Shown: positions 1 through 8,766 of the stretch, piece after piece
How the letters are laid out: every line of letters begins with the position of its first letter
Position numbering within the stretch: the stretch's first letter is position 1
DNA from: Candidatus Binataceae bacterium
GTDB taxonomy: Bacteria; Desulfobacterota; Binatia; Binatales; Binataceae
Assembly (NCBI GenBank): GCA_015478645.1
Contig: JADMIL010000001.1
Span: 62,001 to 126,000 of the forward strand
Direction: 5' to 3'
Length of the DNA stretch: 64,000 nt
Position numbers and translations under genes: made by a program
The notes under the pieces: model-generated
What the model saw: only the letters and a program-made list of their open reading frames with translations
Databases searched by the model: none
Told to the model about the DNA's origin: nothing

Positions 1-2
1 GC

Positions 3-1067
3 CTGGCCGATCAACATGAACTGGGTGAGGATTTTGGCCCGCTCGCACCAGGCGGACGGATCGTCGATATCGCCGCCAGCCCCGACGGCATGGAACTCGC
101 CACCGCAGTCGCCGAGCCCACCGCAAATCGCCTCGAGGTCGTCGTCACCGACGTGCTCGCCGGCGGCAGCGGCCATCCGGTCGCCACCTTCGACGGCGAC
201 TATCCGTTCGTCACCTTGCAATGGCTCGACCCGACGACCATCGCGCTCTCGATTCGCGCCGCCCCGCCGCCGCCCGATCAGGCCGCCGCGCCGGTTGAAA
301 CCTTGCCCCCGGCCGGTGGCTTCTACGCCATCCGTATCGGCGGACCCGGCACGGTCGCGCACTTCGACAAGATTCGCTGCCCACTCGCCGGACTGAGCTT
401 TAGCCCCTCGCGCCGCTATGTGGTGAGCGAGGGCGATGCCGCGACGCACCCCGCGATTGTCGATCTCGACTCGCAAGCCTGCGTCGCGCTCAGCGCGCCG
501 GCGCCGCTCAAGGTCCTCGGATGGGCGCCCGACTCGTCGGCCTTCATTTACGCCGCCAACGCCGGCAACGGCGGTCTGCCCGGCGTCTTCCGCTACACCA
601 TCGCCAATGGCACGGTCGCGATCATCGCGGTGTCGTCATCGGCCGCGGCCTGGGCCAGCGACGGCACTATCCTCGCGATGGGCAACAGCCAATTGTCGTG
701 GAAGCGCGTCGCACAGGCGCCCGCGGCGCTAGCGCGGATTCAGATCGCGCTCTTCAGCGATCAGCATCCGCAAATCCAGATGAATGGACTCGGCTATCAA
801 TCGCTACCCGCGATGCTCGCCCGGAGCACGATGACCTTTACCGCCGCGACCGATACCGCCGCGATCGACGCGATCAGGCCAGGCGCCACCGGGCCGCTGC
901 GCGAGCTCATCGACTATTCCTATCCGGCACGCGCCGCCTTCATCGTCGCCGAAGGTCCCGCGCGCGGACCGCTCATCATGAGCTGGGGTCCCGACGGCCG
1001 CACGCTCGCGATGCTCGACGGCGATCGTTCGCTCGCGATGCTGACGGTTATCGTCCCGCCGCGCTGA
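3..1067 (+). CDS. Beta-propeller (WD40/TolB-like) repeat protein, 5' partial
   Basis: The reading frame is open to the left edge, so the true start lies outside the window. The visible part has propeller-like blades, recognisable from recurring motifs such as DIAASPDG, LSFSPSRR, VLGWAPDSS and MSWGPDG, which resemble the 'SPDG' turns of TolB/WD40-like proteins. Such proteins are protein-binding scaffolds or periplasmic sensors. No enzymatic motif or membrane segment is visible in the part seen. It converges with the acyl-CoA ligase gene, leaving about 60 bp between them. The fold is reasonably clear; the function is unknown. Confidence 0.6.
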   Translation: MADQHELGEDFGPLAPGGRIVDIAASPDGMELATAVAEPTANRLEVVVTDVLAGGSGHPVATFDGDYPFVTLQWLDPTTIALSIRAAPPPPDQAAAPVETLPPAGGFYAIRIGGPGTVAHFDKIRCPLAGLSFSPSRRYVVSEGDAATHPAIVDLDSQACVALSAPAPLKVLGWAPDSSAFIYAANAGNGGLPGVFRYTIANGTVAIIAVSSSAAAWASDGTILAMGNSQLSWKRVAQAPAALARIQIALFSDQHPQIQMNGLGYQSLPAMLARSTMTFTAATDTAAIDAIRPGATGPLRELIDYSYPARAAFIVAEGPARGPLIMSWGPDGRTLAMLDGDRSLAMLTVIVPPR

Positions 1068-1128
1068 CGCGCCTGATTTGTTTGATATTTTCGCTTTACC
1101 CGATGAGCGAAATGGCCGATGCCGATGC

Positions 1129-3315
1129 TCAGTCGCCGCGCGCCGCGCGTCCCGCCCAGTATTCGTACGCCGTGCGCGTCGCCGCCGCCGCACGCTCGAA
1201 ACTCTCGAACACCACCAGTCCGCGCTCGCGCGCCAGCGCACGCGCCCGCACCACGATCGTCTCGACGTGCGCCGGATGCATCACCAGGGCGAATGGCTTG
1301 GCCGACGTCCGCGCAAATTCCGCGAGCCGATCGAGCATCGCCGTCAGCTCATCCTCATGCGTCGCCCAGCGCTGCGCGCGCAACCCCGTGCCGACTTCGA
1401 GCACGATCGCGTCGATCGCCGCGTCGCGATCGAGAATCGCCAGGATGCGCTCGAGGTTGCCGGTATGCACGCCGCCGCCGATCGTGCCGCCCGCGTCGAG
1501 CGGATTACGATAGCTCCCACCGATTATATTGAAGAAGCCCTTGAGCTCGTCGTACGACGCCGACGACAGCGCCGGTATCTCCAGCCCCGCGCCGGCAAAG
1601 GTGTCGGTGATCACCACCGATTGTCCGCCCGTCATCGCCACCAGCCCCATCCCGCGCCCGGCCACGCGCCGTCCGCGCGCCAGCATCTCGACCGCATCGA
1701 GCATCGCGTCGAGTCCCGCCACGCTGACCGCCCCGCTCTGCCGCACCATCGCACTCCACACCGCCGCCGGCGTCGCGATCGATCCGGTATGCGAAAAGGT
1801 CGCGCGCGCGCCCGCCTCGGTCATGCCGCCCTTCCACACCACCACCGGATGCTGCGCGGCGGCGCGGCTGAGACTCTCGAAGAAGCGGCGCCCGTCGCGC
1901 ACGCCCTCGACGTACATCCCGATCACTCGCGTCGCCGGGTCGGCCGCCATCACGTCGATATAGTCCGCCGCCTCGATCATCAGCACGTTGCCGATCGACG
2001 CCGCGAGGTTCACGCGGATGCCGCGTCCGGGCGCCTGCGAGCAGAAGTTGATCGAATGCGTGCCGCTTTGCGAGATGAAACAGACGTCGCCCGCCGCGCC
2101 GGTGTTCAGGTCGGGAAAATTGCTCAGCCCGATCGACGGATTGTAGAGCCCCATGCAGTTCGGGCCGACCAGCGCGATCTCGGCGGCGGACGCGATCGAC
2201 TTGAGCTCGGCCTCGAGTTTGATCCCGATCTCCTCCGTGGTCTCGGAAAATCCCGAGGTGAAGAAGCCGATCCCGCCGACCTGGTTGGCTACGCAATCCT
2301 TCAAAATGTAGGGTGCGATCTGGCGCGGCACCGCGCTCACCGCGTAGTCGATCCGCTCGGGCACCTCGGCCAGGGATTGGTAATTGACCACGCCCAGCTC
2401 TTCGATACCCGCAATCTCCTTCGCGTCGATCTGGATCGAATAGAGCTTGCCGGTGAAGCGCTTGAGCGCGCGCACCCACAGGTAGCCGCCGGCCCGCTTG
2501 TCACCGATCACGGCGACCGCGCGCGCCGCGAACGCGCGCTTCAAATTTGCGATCCGCGCGCGATGTTTTTCAGGATTAACCGCGGCCGGCGTGGGCACGA
2601 TTCCCGCACCGGGCGGGCCCAGCAAAATCCGCGCGTCGAGTATCGCCACGCCGTTTTCGTGCGCGACGATCGGGTTCAAGTCCAGCTCGCGAATCTCGCC
2701 CCGGCGCATCGCCAGATCGCCCAGCTCGACGAGCAGATCGGCGATCGCGTCGAGGTCGGCCGGCCGCGCGCCGCGCGCGCCATGCAGGATCGCGGCGCCG
2801 CGCAACTCCTCGAGCATCGCGCGCCCGGTGCGCCGGTCAAACGGCGCAATCCGGATCGCGGTGTCCTTGAGCACCTCGACGAAAATTCCGCCAAGGCCCG
2901 CGACGATCATCGGCCCGAAGCGATCGTCGCGCGTCACGCCCGCGATCAACTCGACGCCCGGCGCGATCTGCGGCTGCACCGCGACGCCCGCGAAGCGCGC
3001 ATCCGGCGCACGCTCCGCCAGGCCGCGGCGAATCCGCTCGAAGGCCTCGCGCACTTCAGCCTCGCTATGCAGGTTGAGCGCGACGCCGCCGACCTCGCTC
3101 TTGTGGCTGATCTCCGGCGACAGCACCTTGAGCACCACCGGAAAGCCGATCCGCGCCGCCGCCGCCGCGGCGTCACCCGCATTCGCCGCCGATTCCGGAA
3201 TCGCGACGGCGATGCCCGCCGCGGCCAGCACTCGCTTGGACTCGACCTCGGAAAGCGCCGTCCGTCCGGTCGCCGTGGCGTCGGCGAAAATCTTGTCAAT
3301 GATGGTGTCGTTCAC
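1129..3315 (-). CDS. Acetate/acyl-CoA ligase, NDP-forming, ATP-grasp domain first
   Basis: This enzyme of the acetyl-CoA synthetase (ADP-forming) / succinyl-CoA ligase superfamily would interconvert an acyl-CoA and acid with ATP made from ADP and phosphate. An ATP-grasp domain (about residues 10-235; SHKSEVGG, ELDLNPI) comes first. It is followed by a CoA-binding domain (260-370) and ligase-like domains (380-725) with GPNCMG, SQSGTHS and SHTGSIA; the His in the last is the expected phosphohistidine. This beta-alpha order is the reverse of that in Pat/PatZ. The start is uncertain: GTG at 3315 is chosen, TTG at 3333 is in frame, and neither has a clear Shine-Dalgarno. It is divergent from the dehydrogenase gene. 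Confidence 0.85.
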   Translation of the reverse strand: MNDTIIDKIFADATATGRTALSEVESKRVLAAAGIAVAIPESAANAGDAAAAAARIGFPVVLKVLSPEISHKSEVGGVALNLHSEAEVREAFERIRRGLAERAPDARFAGVAVQPQIAPGVELIAGVTRDDRFGPMIVAGLGGIFVEVLKDTAIRIAPFDRRTGRAMLEELRGAAILHGARGARPADLDAIADLLVELGDLAMRRGEIRELDLNPIVAHENGVAILDARILLGPPGAGIVPTPAAVNPEKHRARIANLKRAFAARAVAVIGDKRAGGYLWVRALKRFTGKLYSIQIDAKEIAGIEELGVVNYQSLAEVPERIDYAVSAVPRQIAPYILKDCVANQVGGIGFFTSGFSETTEEIGIKLEAELKSIASAAEIALVGPNCMGLYNPSIGLSNFPDLNTGAAGDVCFISQSGTHSINFCSQAPGRGIRVNLAASIGNVLMIEAADYIDVMAADPATRVIGMYVEGVRDGRRFFESLSRAAAQHPVVVWKGGMTEAGARATFSHTGSIATPAAVWSAMVRQSGAVSVAGLDAMLDAVEMLARGRRVAGRGMGLVAMTGGQSVVITDTFAGAGLEIPALSSASYDELKGFFNIIGGSYRNPLDAGGTIGGGVHTGNLERILAILDRDAAIDAIVLEVGTGLRAQRWATHEDELTAMLDRLAEFARTSAKPFALVMHPAHVETIVVRARALARERGLVVFESFERAAAATRTAYEYWAGRAARGD

Positions 3316-3365
3316 GTCACTGGCGTATAGCAAAGGTCCAGCGCCAATTGAAACGCGCGCCCGCC

Positions 3366-4421
3366 ATGCCCGCCCGCACCACCATCGCCCATCGCGTCTT
3401 CGTCACCCGGCCGATTGCCGAGGCCGCGATCCGCCGCCTGGCCGAATCGGCGCGCGTCGATCTGTGGGACGACGATGCGCCGCCGCCGCCCGCCGACCTG
3501 GCCGAGCATCTGCGCCCGTGCGACGCCGTGCTCGCGATGGTCAGCGATCGTTTCGACGCCGCGACCATCGCCGGTGCGCCGCGCCTTGGCGTGATCAGCA
3601 ATCTGGCCGTAGGCGTCGACAATATCGACCTTGCCGCCGCGACGCGCGCCCATGTCGCCGTCGGCCATACGCCGGGCGTATTGGCCGAAACCACCGCTGA
3701 CCTCGCCTTTGCCCTGATGATGGCGGTGGCGCGGCGAGTGGCCGAAGCCGACCGCTTCGTGCGGGCGGGACGCTGGCGCATGTGGACGCCGCGCCTGATG
3801 CTCGGGCGTGACGTATGGGGCGCAACGCTGGGGATTGTCGGATGGGGCGCGATCGGCCAGGCGGTCGCGCGCCGCGCCAGCGGCTTCGGCATGCGGGTCA
3901 TCTATGCGTCGCGTGAAACGCCGATGGCGGGCCGCCGCGCCAGGGCGTCCGCCACTCCCGCACGCGCCGCCACGAACGCATCGGCCGCCGGAGCCGAGCG
4001 CGTCGCCCTGGCGCAGTTATTCGCGGAGTCCGACTTCATCTCGCTCAATCTTCCGCTGACCGCCGAGACCCGCGGGATGATCGGGCGCACGCAGATTGCC
4101 GCGATGAAGCGCGGCGCGATCCTGGTCAACACGGCGCGCGGCGCGATCGTCGATCAGTCGGCGCTGGAGCGGGCGCTGCGTACCGGCCATCTCGGCGGCG
4201 CGGGCCTCGACGTCACCGCGACCGAGCCGATCGATCCGCGCGATCCGATTCTCGAATTGCCCAACGTGGTGATTACGCCGCATATCGGCAGCGCCAGCCA
4301 CGCGACGCGCCTTAAGATGGCGGAACTGGCGGTGGACAATATCCTCGACGTTTTCGCCGGCCGCATCCCGCGCCGCTGCGCCAATCCCGCGGTCAAGCTG
4401 CGCGTCGCGCGGCGGAAATAA
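3366..4421 (+). CDS. D-2-hydroxyacid dehydrogenase (glyoxylate/hydroxypyruvate reductase type)
   Basis: NAD(P)-dependent reductase of 2-ketoacids. The Rossmann motif GWGAIG lies near residue 160. The family's catalytic Arg is in VNTARGAI, a Glu follows in TATEP, and the catalytic His is in TPHIGSA. The size of about 350 residues includes a short Ala/Arg-rich insertion (around residues 185-205) between the nucleotide-binding motif and the next strand. The ATG at 3366 is preferred; an in-frame TTG at 3348 would add six residues. It is transcribed away from the acyl-CoA ligase. Glyoxylate or hydroxypyruvate as substrate is family inference only. Confidence 0.85.
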   Translation: MPARTTIAHRVFVTRPIAEAAIRRLAESARVDLWDDDAPPPPADLAEHLRPCDAVLAMVSDRFDAATIAGAPRLGVISNLAVGVDNIDLAAATRAHVAVGHTPGVLAETTADLAFALMMAVARRVAEADRFVRAGRWRMWTPRLMLGRDVWGATLGIVGWGAIGQAVARRASGFGMRVIYASRETPMAGRRARASATPARAATNASAAGAERVALAQLFAESDFISLNLPLTAETRGMIGRTQIAAMKRGAILVNTARGAIVDQSALERALRTGHLGGAGLDVTATEPIDPRDPILELPNVVITPHIGSASHATRLKMAELAVDNILDVFAGRIPRRCANPAVKLRVARRK

Positions 4422-4484
4422 ACCAGCGCCGGACCTGGTCGGCCCAGCGCTCGTTCGAAGCACATGAACGGTCGGTCTACCGCC

Positions 4485-5621
4485 CTACTTGATCAGGACG
4501 ACGTCGCCTTTGGCTCCGTAATTCGGCGCATTGATCGTCGGGGTGCTGTTCGGATCCACCATCGCGACAAATGTTCCGGTGACGGCACCGCCGTTGACGC
4601 TGGTGATGTAAAAAGCCATGAAGCCGGTGATCGGAACCTTGCACGTACCGGTGCAATTCGCAAAACTCACCAGCGGCACGATGACCGCGCGCGGGTCCGT
4701 TGGATCGAATGCGGAAGGACTGCTCGGCGACGCGCTGGTGCGATCGGTCAGGCCAATCAGGCCCTGACTCACCGGTCCAACCTCGACGCCTGGAAGGGTG
4801 GTTAACGTGTTGCCGATACTCAATTCACCGTAATAGCCATTGGCCAGCGCGCTACGAATTGCGGCACCACCGCCTTCACCTTGGCCGCAGAGATCGACCA
4901 GTCCCCAGTTGCCCGGCGCGTCCGGCCAGGGCCCATTGGGGCCACTCGAGTCTACCCGATTAAGGGTGTAACTAGCGCCTAGCGACCAGGCACTCGCGGT
5001 CAGATTATCCACCGCGATCGGAAGGATATTGTATGCGCCGGTCGAACCGCCGCAGCCACCGGCGAAGGGCGCGCCGCTCGCCGGCGATCCGCTGGCCGTC
5101 GTCAGAGTCTGGCCGCCGGAACCCGTGCAGGCAATGCTACTGCATGCGATCGGGCTGCTCGGACCGGCGTTGACAGTGCCGATTCCGCCGGGAGCCTCAG
5201 CGATCGACGCTACCGACACCTGACCACTCTGGAGGCCGAGCACCCGCGCGAAGTAGTACGGGACATTGCGCGCGGCGGTGACCTGCAATTCCGTATCGGA
5301 GTTGATTGCGGTGGCGGAAACCACGTCGGCGCTCGTCGTGCCGTTATTGGTCAGGTAGGCTTTCGCGGTCGAGATGGCGGTGTTCGCGTCGTTGGGCAGA
5401 TAGTTGGCGCCCGCTAGCGCCGCCGCATCGGCGGCTTTTTGCAACAGGACCCAGTTGTAATAGAGCACGCCGATATCGGTCCCCAGCGCCATCGCGCCGA
5501 CCAGCGTGACCGAGCCCAGCGCGAAGATAACTGCTATCTGTCCACGTGAGAACAATCGCGAGCCGGCCCCACGCGTGGGGCGGCCTGGTGGCCTTTTTGC
5601 TGCGGGATTTTTTCTGTCCAT
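4485..5621 (-). CDS. Tad-type (TadE/TadG-like) envelope protein A
   Basis: An N-terminal Tad domain carries a single membrane helix (RGQIAVIFALGSVTLVG) followed by TDIGVLYY and KAADAAALAGAN, the hallmark of TadE/G-like pilus assembly or surface proteins. The rest is a Ser/Thr/Gly/Asn-rich exported region with several Cys residues (for example GGCGGSTG and NCTGTC) that may form disulfides. The start is set at ATG 5621 (MDRKNPAAK); a longer frame reaches 5777 but has a non-secretory, Arg-rich leader. It is a paralogue of the next gene upstream, and the two are separated by a terminator. A role in Flp pilus or surface structures is family inference; no other tad genes are present. Confidence 0.7.
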   Translation of the reverse strand: MDRKNPAAKRPPGRPTRGAGSRLFSRGQIAVIFALGSVTLVGAMALGTDIGVLYYNWVLLQKAADAAALAGANYLPNDANTAISTAKAYLTNNGTTSADVVSATAINSDTELQVTAARNVPYYFARVLGLQSGQVSVASIAEAPGGIGTVNAGPSSPIACSSIACTGSGGQTLTTASGSPASGAPFAGGCGGSTGAYNILPIAVDNLTASAWSLGASYTLNRVDSSGPNGPWPDAPGNWGLVDLCGQGEGGGAAIRSALANGYYGELSIGNTLTTLPGVEVGPVSQGLIGLTDRTSASPSSPSAFDPTDPRAVIVPLVSFANCTGTCKVPITGFMAFYITSVNGGAVTGTFVAMVDPNSTPTINAPNYGAKGDVVLIK

Positions 5622-5817
5622 ATATGCCTGGTGCTCCGCGACGGTGATTGATCGATTGGAATCGCGAATCGATGTCTGACCGCGGAACGAGAAGCACCGG
5701 CTATGCCAATTGAAGATAAATTGAATCGTGCGGTTTTCGCGCCGACGCCGTGCGATGTATTGGCGCGGCGGCAACATCGGTTGCGCCGCTGCAACGAACT
5801 CGGCGAATCGGTCGAGA

Positions 5818-5855
5818 GCAAAAAGAAAAGCCGCGCGCCTTTGTGGAAGCGCGGC
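5818..5855 (-). terminator. Rho-independent terminator after Tad-type protein B
   Basis: On the minus strand a 7-bp GCCGCGC/GCGCGGC stem with a 12-nt loop is followed by TTTTCTTTTT. It lies 25 bp after the stop codon of the 5880-6938 gene and separates it from its paralogue. Confidence 0.75.
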
Positions 5856-5879
5856 CGTAGCGATCTTCGAGGTCGCTTC

Positions 5880-6938
5880 TTACTGGATCAGATTCGGCGG
5901 CGCGATTGCCCCGAGGCTGGCTCCAGTGGAGCCGCCGACGATGGATGTGCTGTCGACTGCGTTGATGTAGCAGGCGCTGATTTTCGTGCCGTTTTGCCCC
6001 GTATTTCCGCTGCTGCTGGTCGGCTCGATATAGACCTGCGCAAAACCCTCGATCGTCAAATTCCCGCAACTTCCGGTGCATCCAGCGAAATCGACCGCTG
6101 GAACCGTCACCAGGCACGGGTCACCTGCCGGGATGTCATTGATAGCGGTTTGGCTGCCTGTGCACGGGTCCGATATTGACGGGCATGATCTCATCCGAGC
6201 ATCAAAGGCGGACTTTACAGGGCCCGAATTTCCTTTGTTTCCGGTGGCAGTCGAAATGGTTCCGCCGACCATCAGAGTCCCGTCAATCCCATTCGTCACA
6301 GCGGCGCCTAGATCGCTCGCTCCGTTCCCGATGTTTACCCATTGCCAGTTGCCCGGCGCTCCTCCGATGGCCGGGGAAAATTTCACATTAAATGGAGCTG
6401 ACGATCCAGGCACCAGCTCCGAAAGACTGCACGGTGACGCACATTCCAATCCTATCGGGAAAACGCTTCCCGAAGCGGTCACGTTTTGATTCGCCTTAGC
6501 CGTTGCCATCGCGGTCACATTATAGGTGCTCAGACCAATCAACTTGCCGAAATAATATGGCTGGTAATTCTTTTTGACAATTACTTGCAAATTCGGCGTC
6601 GGCGCCGTGGCCGGCAAGCCCACGGCCGGCTCGTTCAGCGTCATCGAGCTCGCGTCTGAGGCCAATCCGTTATTTAGAACGTAGGAGCACGCCGCCCTTT
6701 GCGCGTCGTCTGGTTCACCGGTGCAACTCGAGTTTATCGATCCGGTCGCCGGGGCGATTCCTCCATTGAGAAAATTCGCACCTGCCACGGCCGCAGCGTC
6801 AGCACCCTTCTGCAACTGCACCCACTGGTAGTACATGACACCAATGTCGGTGCCGAGCGCCATCACGCCCATCATGGTCGCAAGGATCAGCGTGAACACA
6901 ACTGCCATCTGGCCGTTGAAATATTTCGAGAGCTTCAA
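5880..6938 (-). CDS. Tad-type (TadE/TadG-like) envelope protein B
   Basis: Paralogue of the gene at 4485-5621, with the same N-terminal Tad domain: membrane helix MAVVFTLILATMMGVMALG, then TDIGVMYYQW and KGADAAAVAGANFL. The long exported part is rich in Ser, Gly, Asn and Thr. Cys pairs (DFAGCTGSCGN, CASPCS) match the Cys pattern of the other copy, such as NCTGTC. It starts at ATG 6938 and is read from an AT-rich leader with a good promoter. Unlike typical TadG it shows no von Willebrand domain. A surface-appendage or secreted-structure role is likely; the exact function is unknown. Confidence 0.7.
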   Translation of the reverse strand: MKLSKYFNGQMAVVFTLILATMMGVMALGTDIGVMYYQWVQLQKGADAAAVAGANFLNGGIAPATGSINSSCTGEPDDAQRAACSYVLNNGLASDASSMTLNEPAVGLPATAPTPNLQVIVKKNYQPYYFGKLIGLSTYNVTAMATAKANQNVTASGSVFPIGLECASPCSLSELVPGSSAPFNVKFSPAIGGAPGNWQWVNIGNGASDLGAAVTNGIDGTLMVGGTISTATGNKGNSGPVKSAFDARMRSCPSISDPCTGSQTAINDIPAGDPCLVTVPAVDFAGCTGSCGNLTIEGFAQVYIEPTSSSGNTGQNGTKISACYINAVDSTSIVGGSTGASLGAIAPPNLIQ

Positions 6939-7288
6939 AGCTCGATTCTCCTTAGCGAAGCGACGCCCGCAAAACGAATTTGCCTGCGCATGCGGCCCAA
7001 GAGCCGTTATGCATCTCAGCGAAGCCCCAACGCTGCTCGCCCACGCTGAACAAGATCATCATTTAATGTCTTCAAAGTCTTGTCAAGGTGGTTATAGAGA
7101 CGAAATGCAAATCAACGCTACAATAAGACGTACATTAGCTGGTTAGAACCAACTCAGGTAAAAGTACACCGAGTTCAAGGCACTGAGGGCTGAACGCGAC
7201 CAGATTATACCCCCAAGCGTCCATTTGGAGTTCGTCGCTTAGGATTGAATTTAACGATTGATGATAACTAACGCAAGATTAATTTAAT
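6939..7288. other. AT-rich intergenic region between hisA and the Tad-type genes
   Basis: These 350 bp contain no convincing gene and are visibly less GC-rich than their surroundings. The only strong signal is the minus-strand promoter at 7058-7086. A second TATAAT-like hexamer (minus strand, 7204-7209) lacks a good -35 partner. No terminator hairpin for hisA was recognised. Confidence 0.6.
7058..7086 (-). promoter_or_regulatory. Sigma-70-type promoter for Tad-type protein B
   Basis: Minus-strand TTGACA (7081-7086), 17-bp spacer, AATGAT (7058-7063, four of six consensus positions). It would give a leader of roughly 110 nt before the ATG at 6938. Confidence 0.45.
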
Positions 7289-8023
7289 TCAGCGCAACAA
7301 GGCTAAGACCTCCGCGAGCGCGAAGCGCCCCTCATAAAGCGCTCGGCCAGTGATCGCTCCCACGATTCCTTGCGCGAATAATTCTTTGAGCAATCGCAGA
7401 TCTTCGAGTCGGGCGACGCCGCCCGACGCGATCACCGGCACGGCGGCGCGGCGCGCGGCCTCGGCGACCATCGCGAGGTTGGCGCCGGACTCGGTGCCGT
7501 CGCGCGCAATGTCGGTGACGATCACGGCGGCGACACCGGCGTCGCGAAAACGCATCGCGGCGTCGGCGATCGTAAGGTCGCTGGTCTCGACCCATCCTTT
7601 AATCGCGAGCTTGCCGCCGCGCGCATCGAGCGATCCGAAAACGCGGCCGGGCAAGCGCTGGCACGCTTCCCGCAGTAATTCGGGTTGGAGAAATGCGGCC
7701 GAGCCGATCGAAACGTAATCGGCGCCGGCCTCGATCACGGCGTCGATCGATTCGATCGTGCGCAGTCCGCCGCTCACGTCGAGTCGGCAGCTGACGGCGG
7801 CGCGAATCGCGCGGATCGCGGCGAGATTGCGCGGTGCGCCGGCGATTGCGCCGTCGAGATCGACGATGTGGATCAACTCGGCGCCATCACGCGCAAAGGA
7901 TCGCGCGGTGGCCGCGGGATCGGAACCGTAGACCGTCGCGCGATCCATGTCGCCGCGCAGCAGGCGGACGACTTCGCCGCCTTTCAGATCGATTGAAGGA
8001 ATAACGGTGAAGTGTTCAAACAC
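7289..8023 (-). CDS. hisA: HisA, ProFAR isomerase of histidine biosynthesis
   Basis: This (beta/alpha)8-barrel enzyme isomerises ProFAR to PRFAR (Amadori rearrangement), the fourth step of histidine synthesis. The first catalytic Asp is in IPSIDLKGG and the second in GSLDARGGK. The phosphate-binding glycine motifs VSGGLRT and ASGGVARL are present. Its 244 residues are the normal length. The start is GTG at 8023, 38 bp after hisB. It is the last gene of the murA-hisD-hisB-hisA run. hisH and hisF, its usual neighbours, are not here. Confidence 0.95.
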   Translation of the reverse strand: MFEHFTVIPSIDLKGGEVVRLLRGDMDRATVYGSDPAATARSFARDGAELIHIVDLDGAIAGAPRNLAAIRAIRAAVSCRLDVSGGLRTIESIDAVIEAGADYVSIGSAAFLQPELLREACQRLPGRVFGSLDARGGKLAIKGWVETSDLTIADAAMRFRDAGVAAVIVTDIARDGTESGANLAMVAEAARRAAVPVIASGGVARLEDLRLLKELFAQGIVGAITGRALYEGRFALAEVLALLR

Positions 8024-8061
8024 GCGCGGCTCGTGATTATCAGATCGCTCCCGCGGCGCGC

Positions 8062-8733
8062 TCAGCTCAGCGTGCCCTTGGTCGAGAGCACGCCGCTCAG
8101 GCGCGGCTCGACGCCGGTCGCCTGATCCATCGCGCGCGCCAGCGCCTTGAAGGTGGCCTCGACGATATGATGCGGGTTGCGCCCGGCGATCAAATTAAGA
8201 TGCAGATTCATGCCGGTTTCATCGGCCAGCGCCTTCATAAAATCGTGCACCAGCATGGTCTGGAAATTACCCACGCGCTCTTGCGCGATAGTCACGTTGT
8301 AAGCCAGGTAAGCGCGTCCGCTGATATCGACCACCGCCGTGCACAAGGCCTCGTCGAGCGGCACGGTCGCCTCGCCAAAGCGGCGGATTCCCGAGCGGTC
8401 GCCGAGCGCATTGCGAAACGCGCGCCCGATCACGATTCCTACGTCTTCGACCGTGTGATGGTCATCAATATGGGTGTCGCCGGTGGCCGCGACGCGCAGG
8501 TCAAAGAAGCCGTGGCGCGCGAAGCTATCGAGCATGTGATCGAGGAACGGCACGCCGGTCGCGATTTCGGCGCGGCCCGATCCGTCGAGCCTGAGCGCGA
8601 CCGTGACGGTGGTCTCGCGCGTGCGGCGATCGACCTCGGCCATGCGCAACGGAATCGCGCTGGGCGCCGGACGCTGATCGCGAGGGCGCGACGCCGCAGC
8701 GCTCGCCATCGAGATTTTGGTTTTTTCTTCCAT
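8062..8733 (-). CDS. hisB: HisB, imidazoleglycerol-phosphate dehydratase
   Basis: Converts imidazoleglycerol phosphate to imidazole acetol phosphate. The two metal-binding repeats are clear: FLDHMLDSFARHG, DTHIDDHHTVED and HDFMKAL, with the later pair KALADETGMNLHL and NPHHIVEATFKA. It is the monofunctional form without a phosphatase domain. ATG at 8733 is preferred because GGTGGA lies eight bases upstream; this leaves an N-terminal extension of about 30 residues over the usual protein. An internal ATG at 8643 would remove it. Confidence 0.95.
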   Translation of the reverse strand: MEEKTKISMASAAASRPRDQRPAPSAIPLRMAEVDRRTRETTVTVALRLDGSGRAEIATGVPFLDHMLDSFARHGFFDLRVAATGDTHIDDHHTVEDVGIVIGRAFRNALGDRSGIRRFGEATVPLDEALCTAVVDISGRAYLAYNVTIAQERVGNFQTMLVHDFMKALADETGMNLHLNLIAGRNPHHIVEATFKALARAMDQATGVEPRLSGVLSTKGTLS

Positions 8734-8766
8734 CTTCAATGTCCACCGCCGGGGCTCGGCCTAGTT

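Noticed and set aside
1078-3330. A 750-codon frame on the plus strand opposite the acyl-CoA ligase gene
   Set aside because: It is rich in Arg, His and Asp with no recognisable motif, the typical antisense shadow of a GC-rich gene. The minus-strand protein has clear family motifs.
4422-4439. A hairpin (ACCAG/CTGGT) between the dehydrogenase and Tad-type protein A as a terminator
   Set aside because: The stem is only five base pairs and the following T-rich stretch is short and interrupted, so support is too weak.
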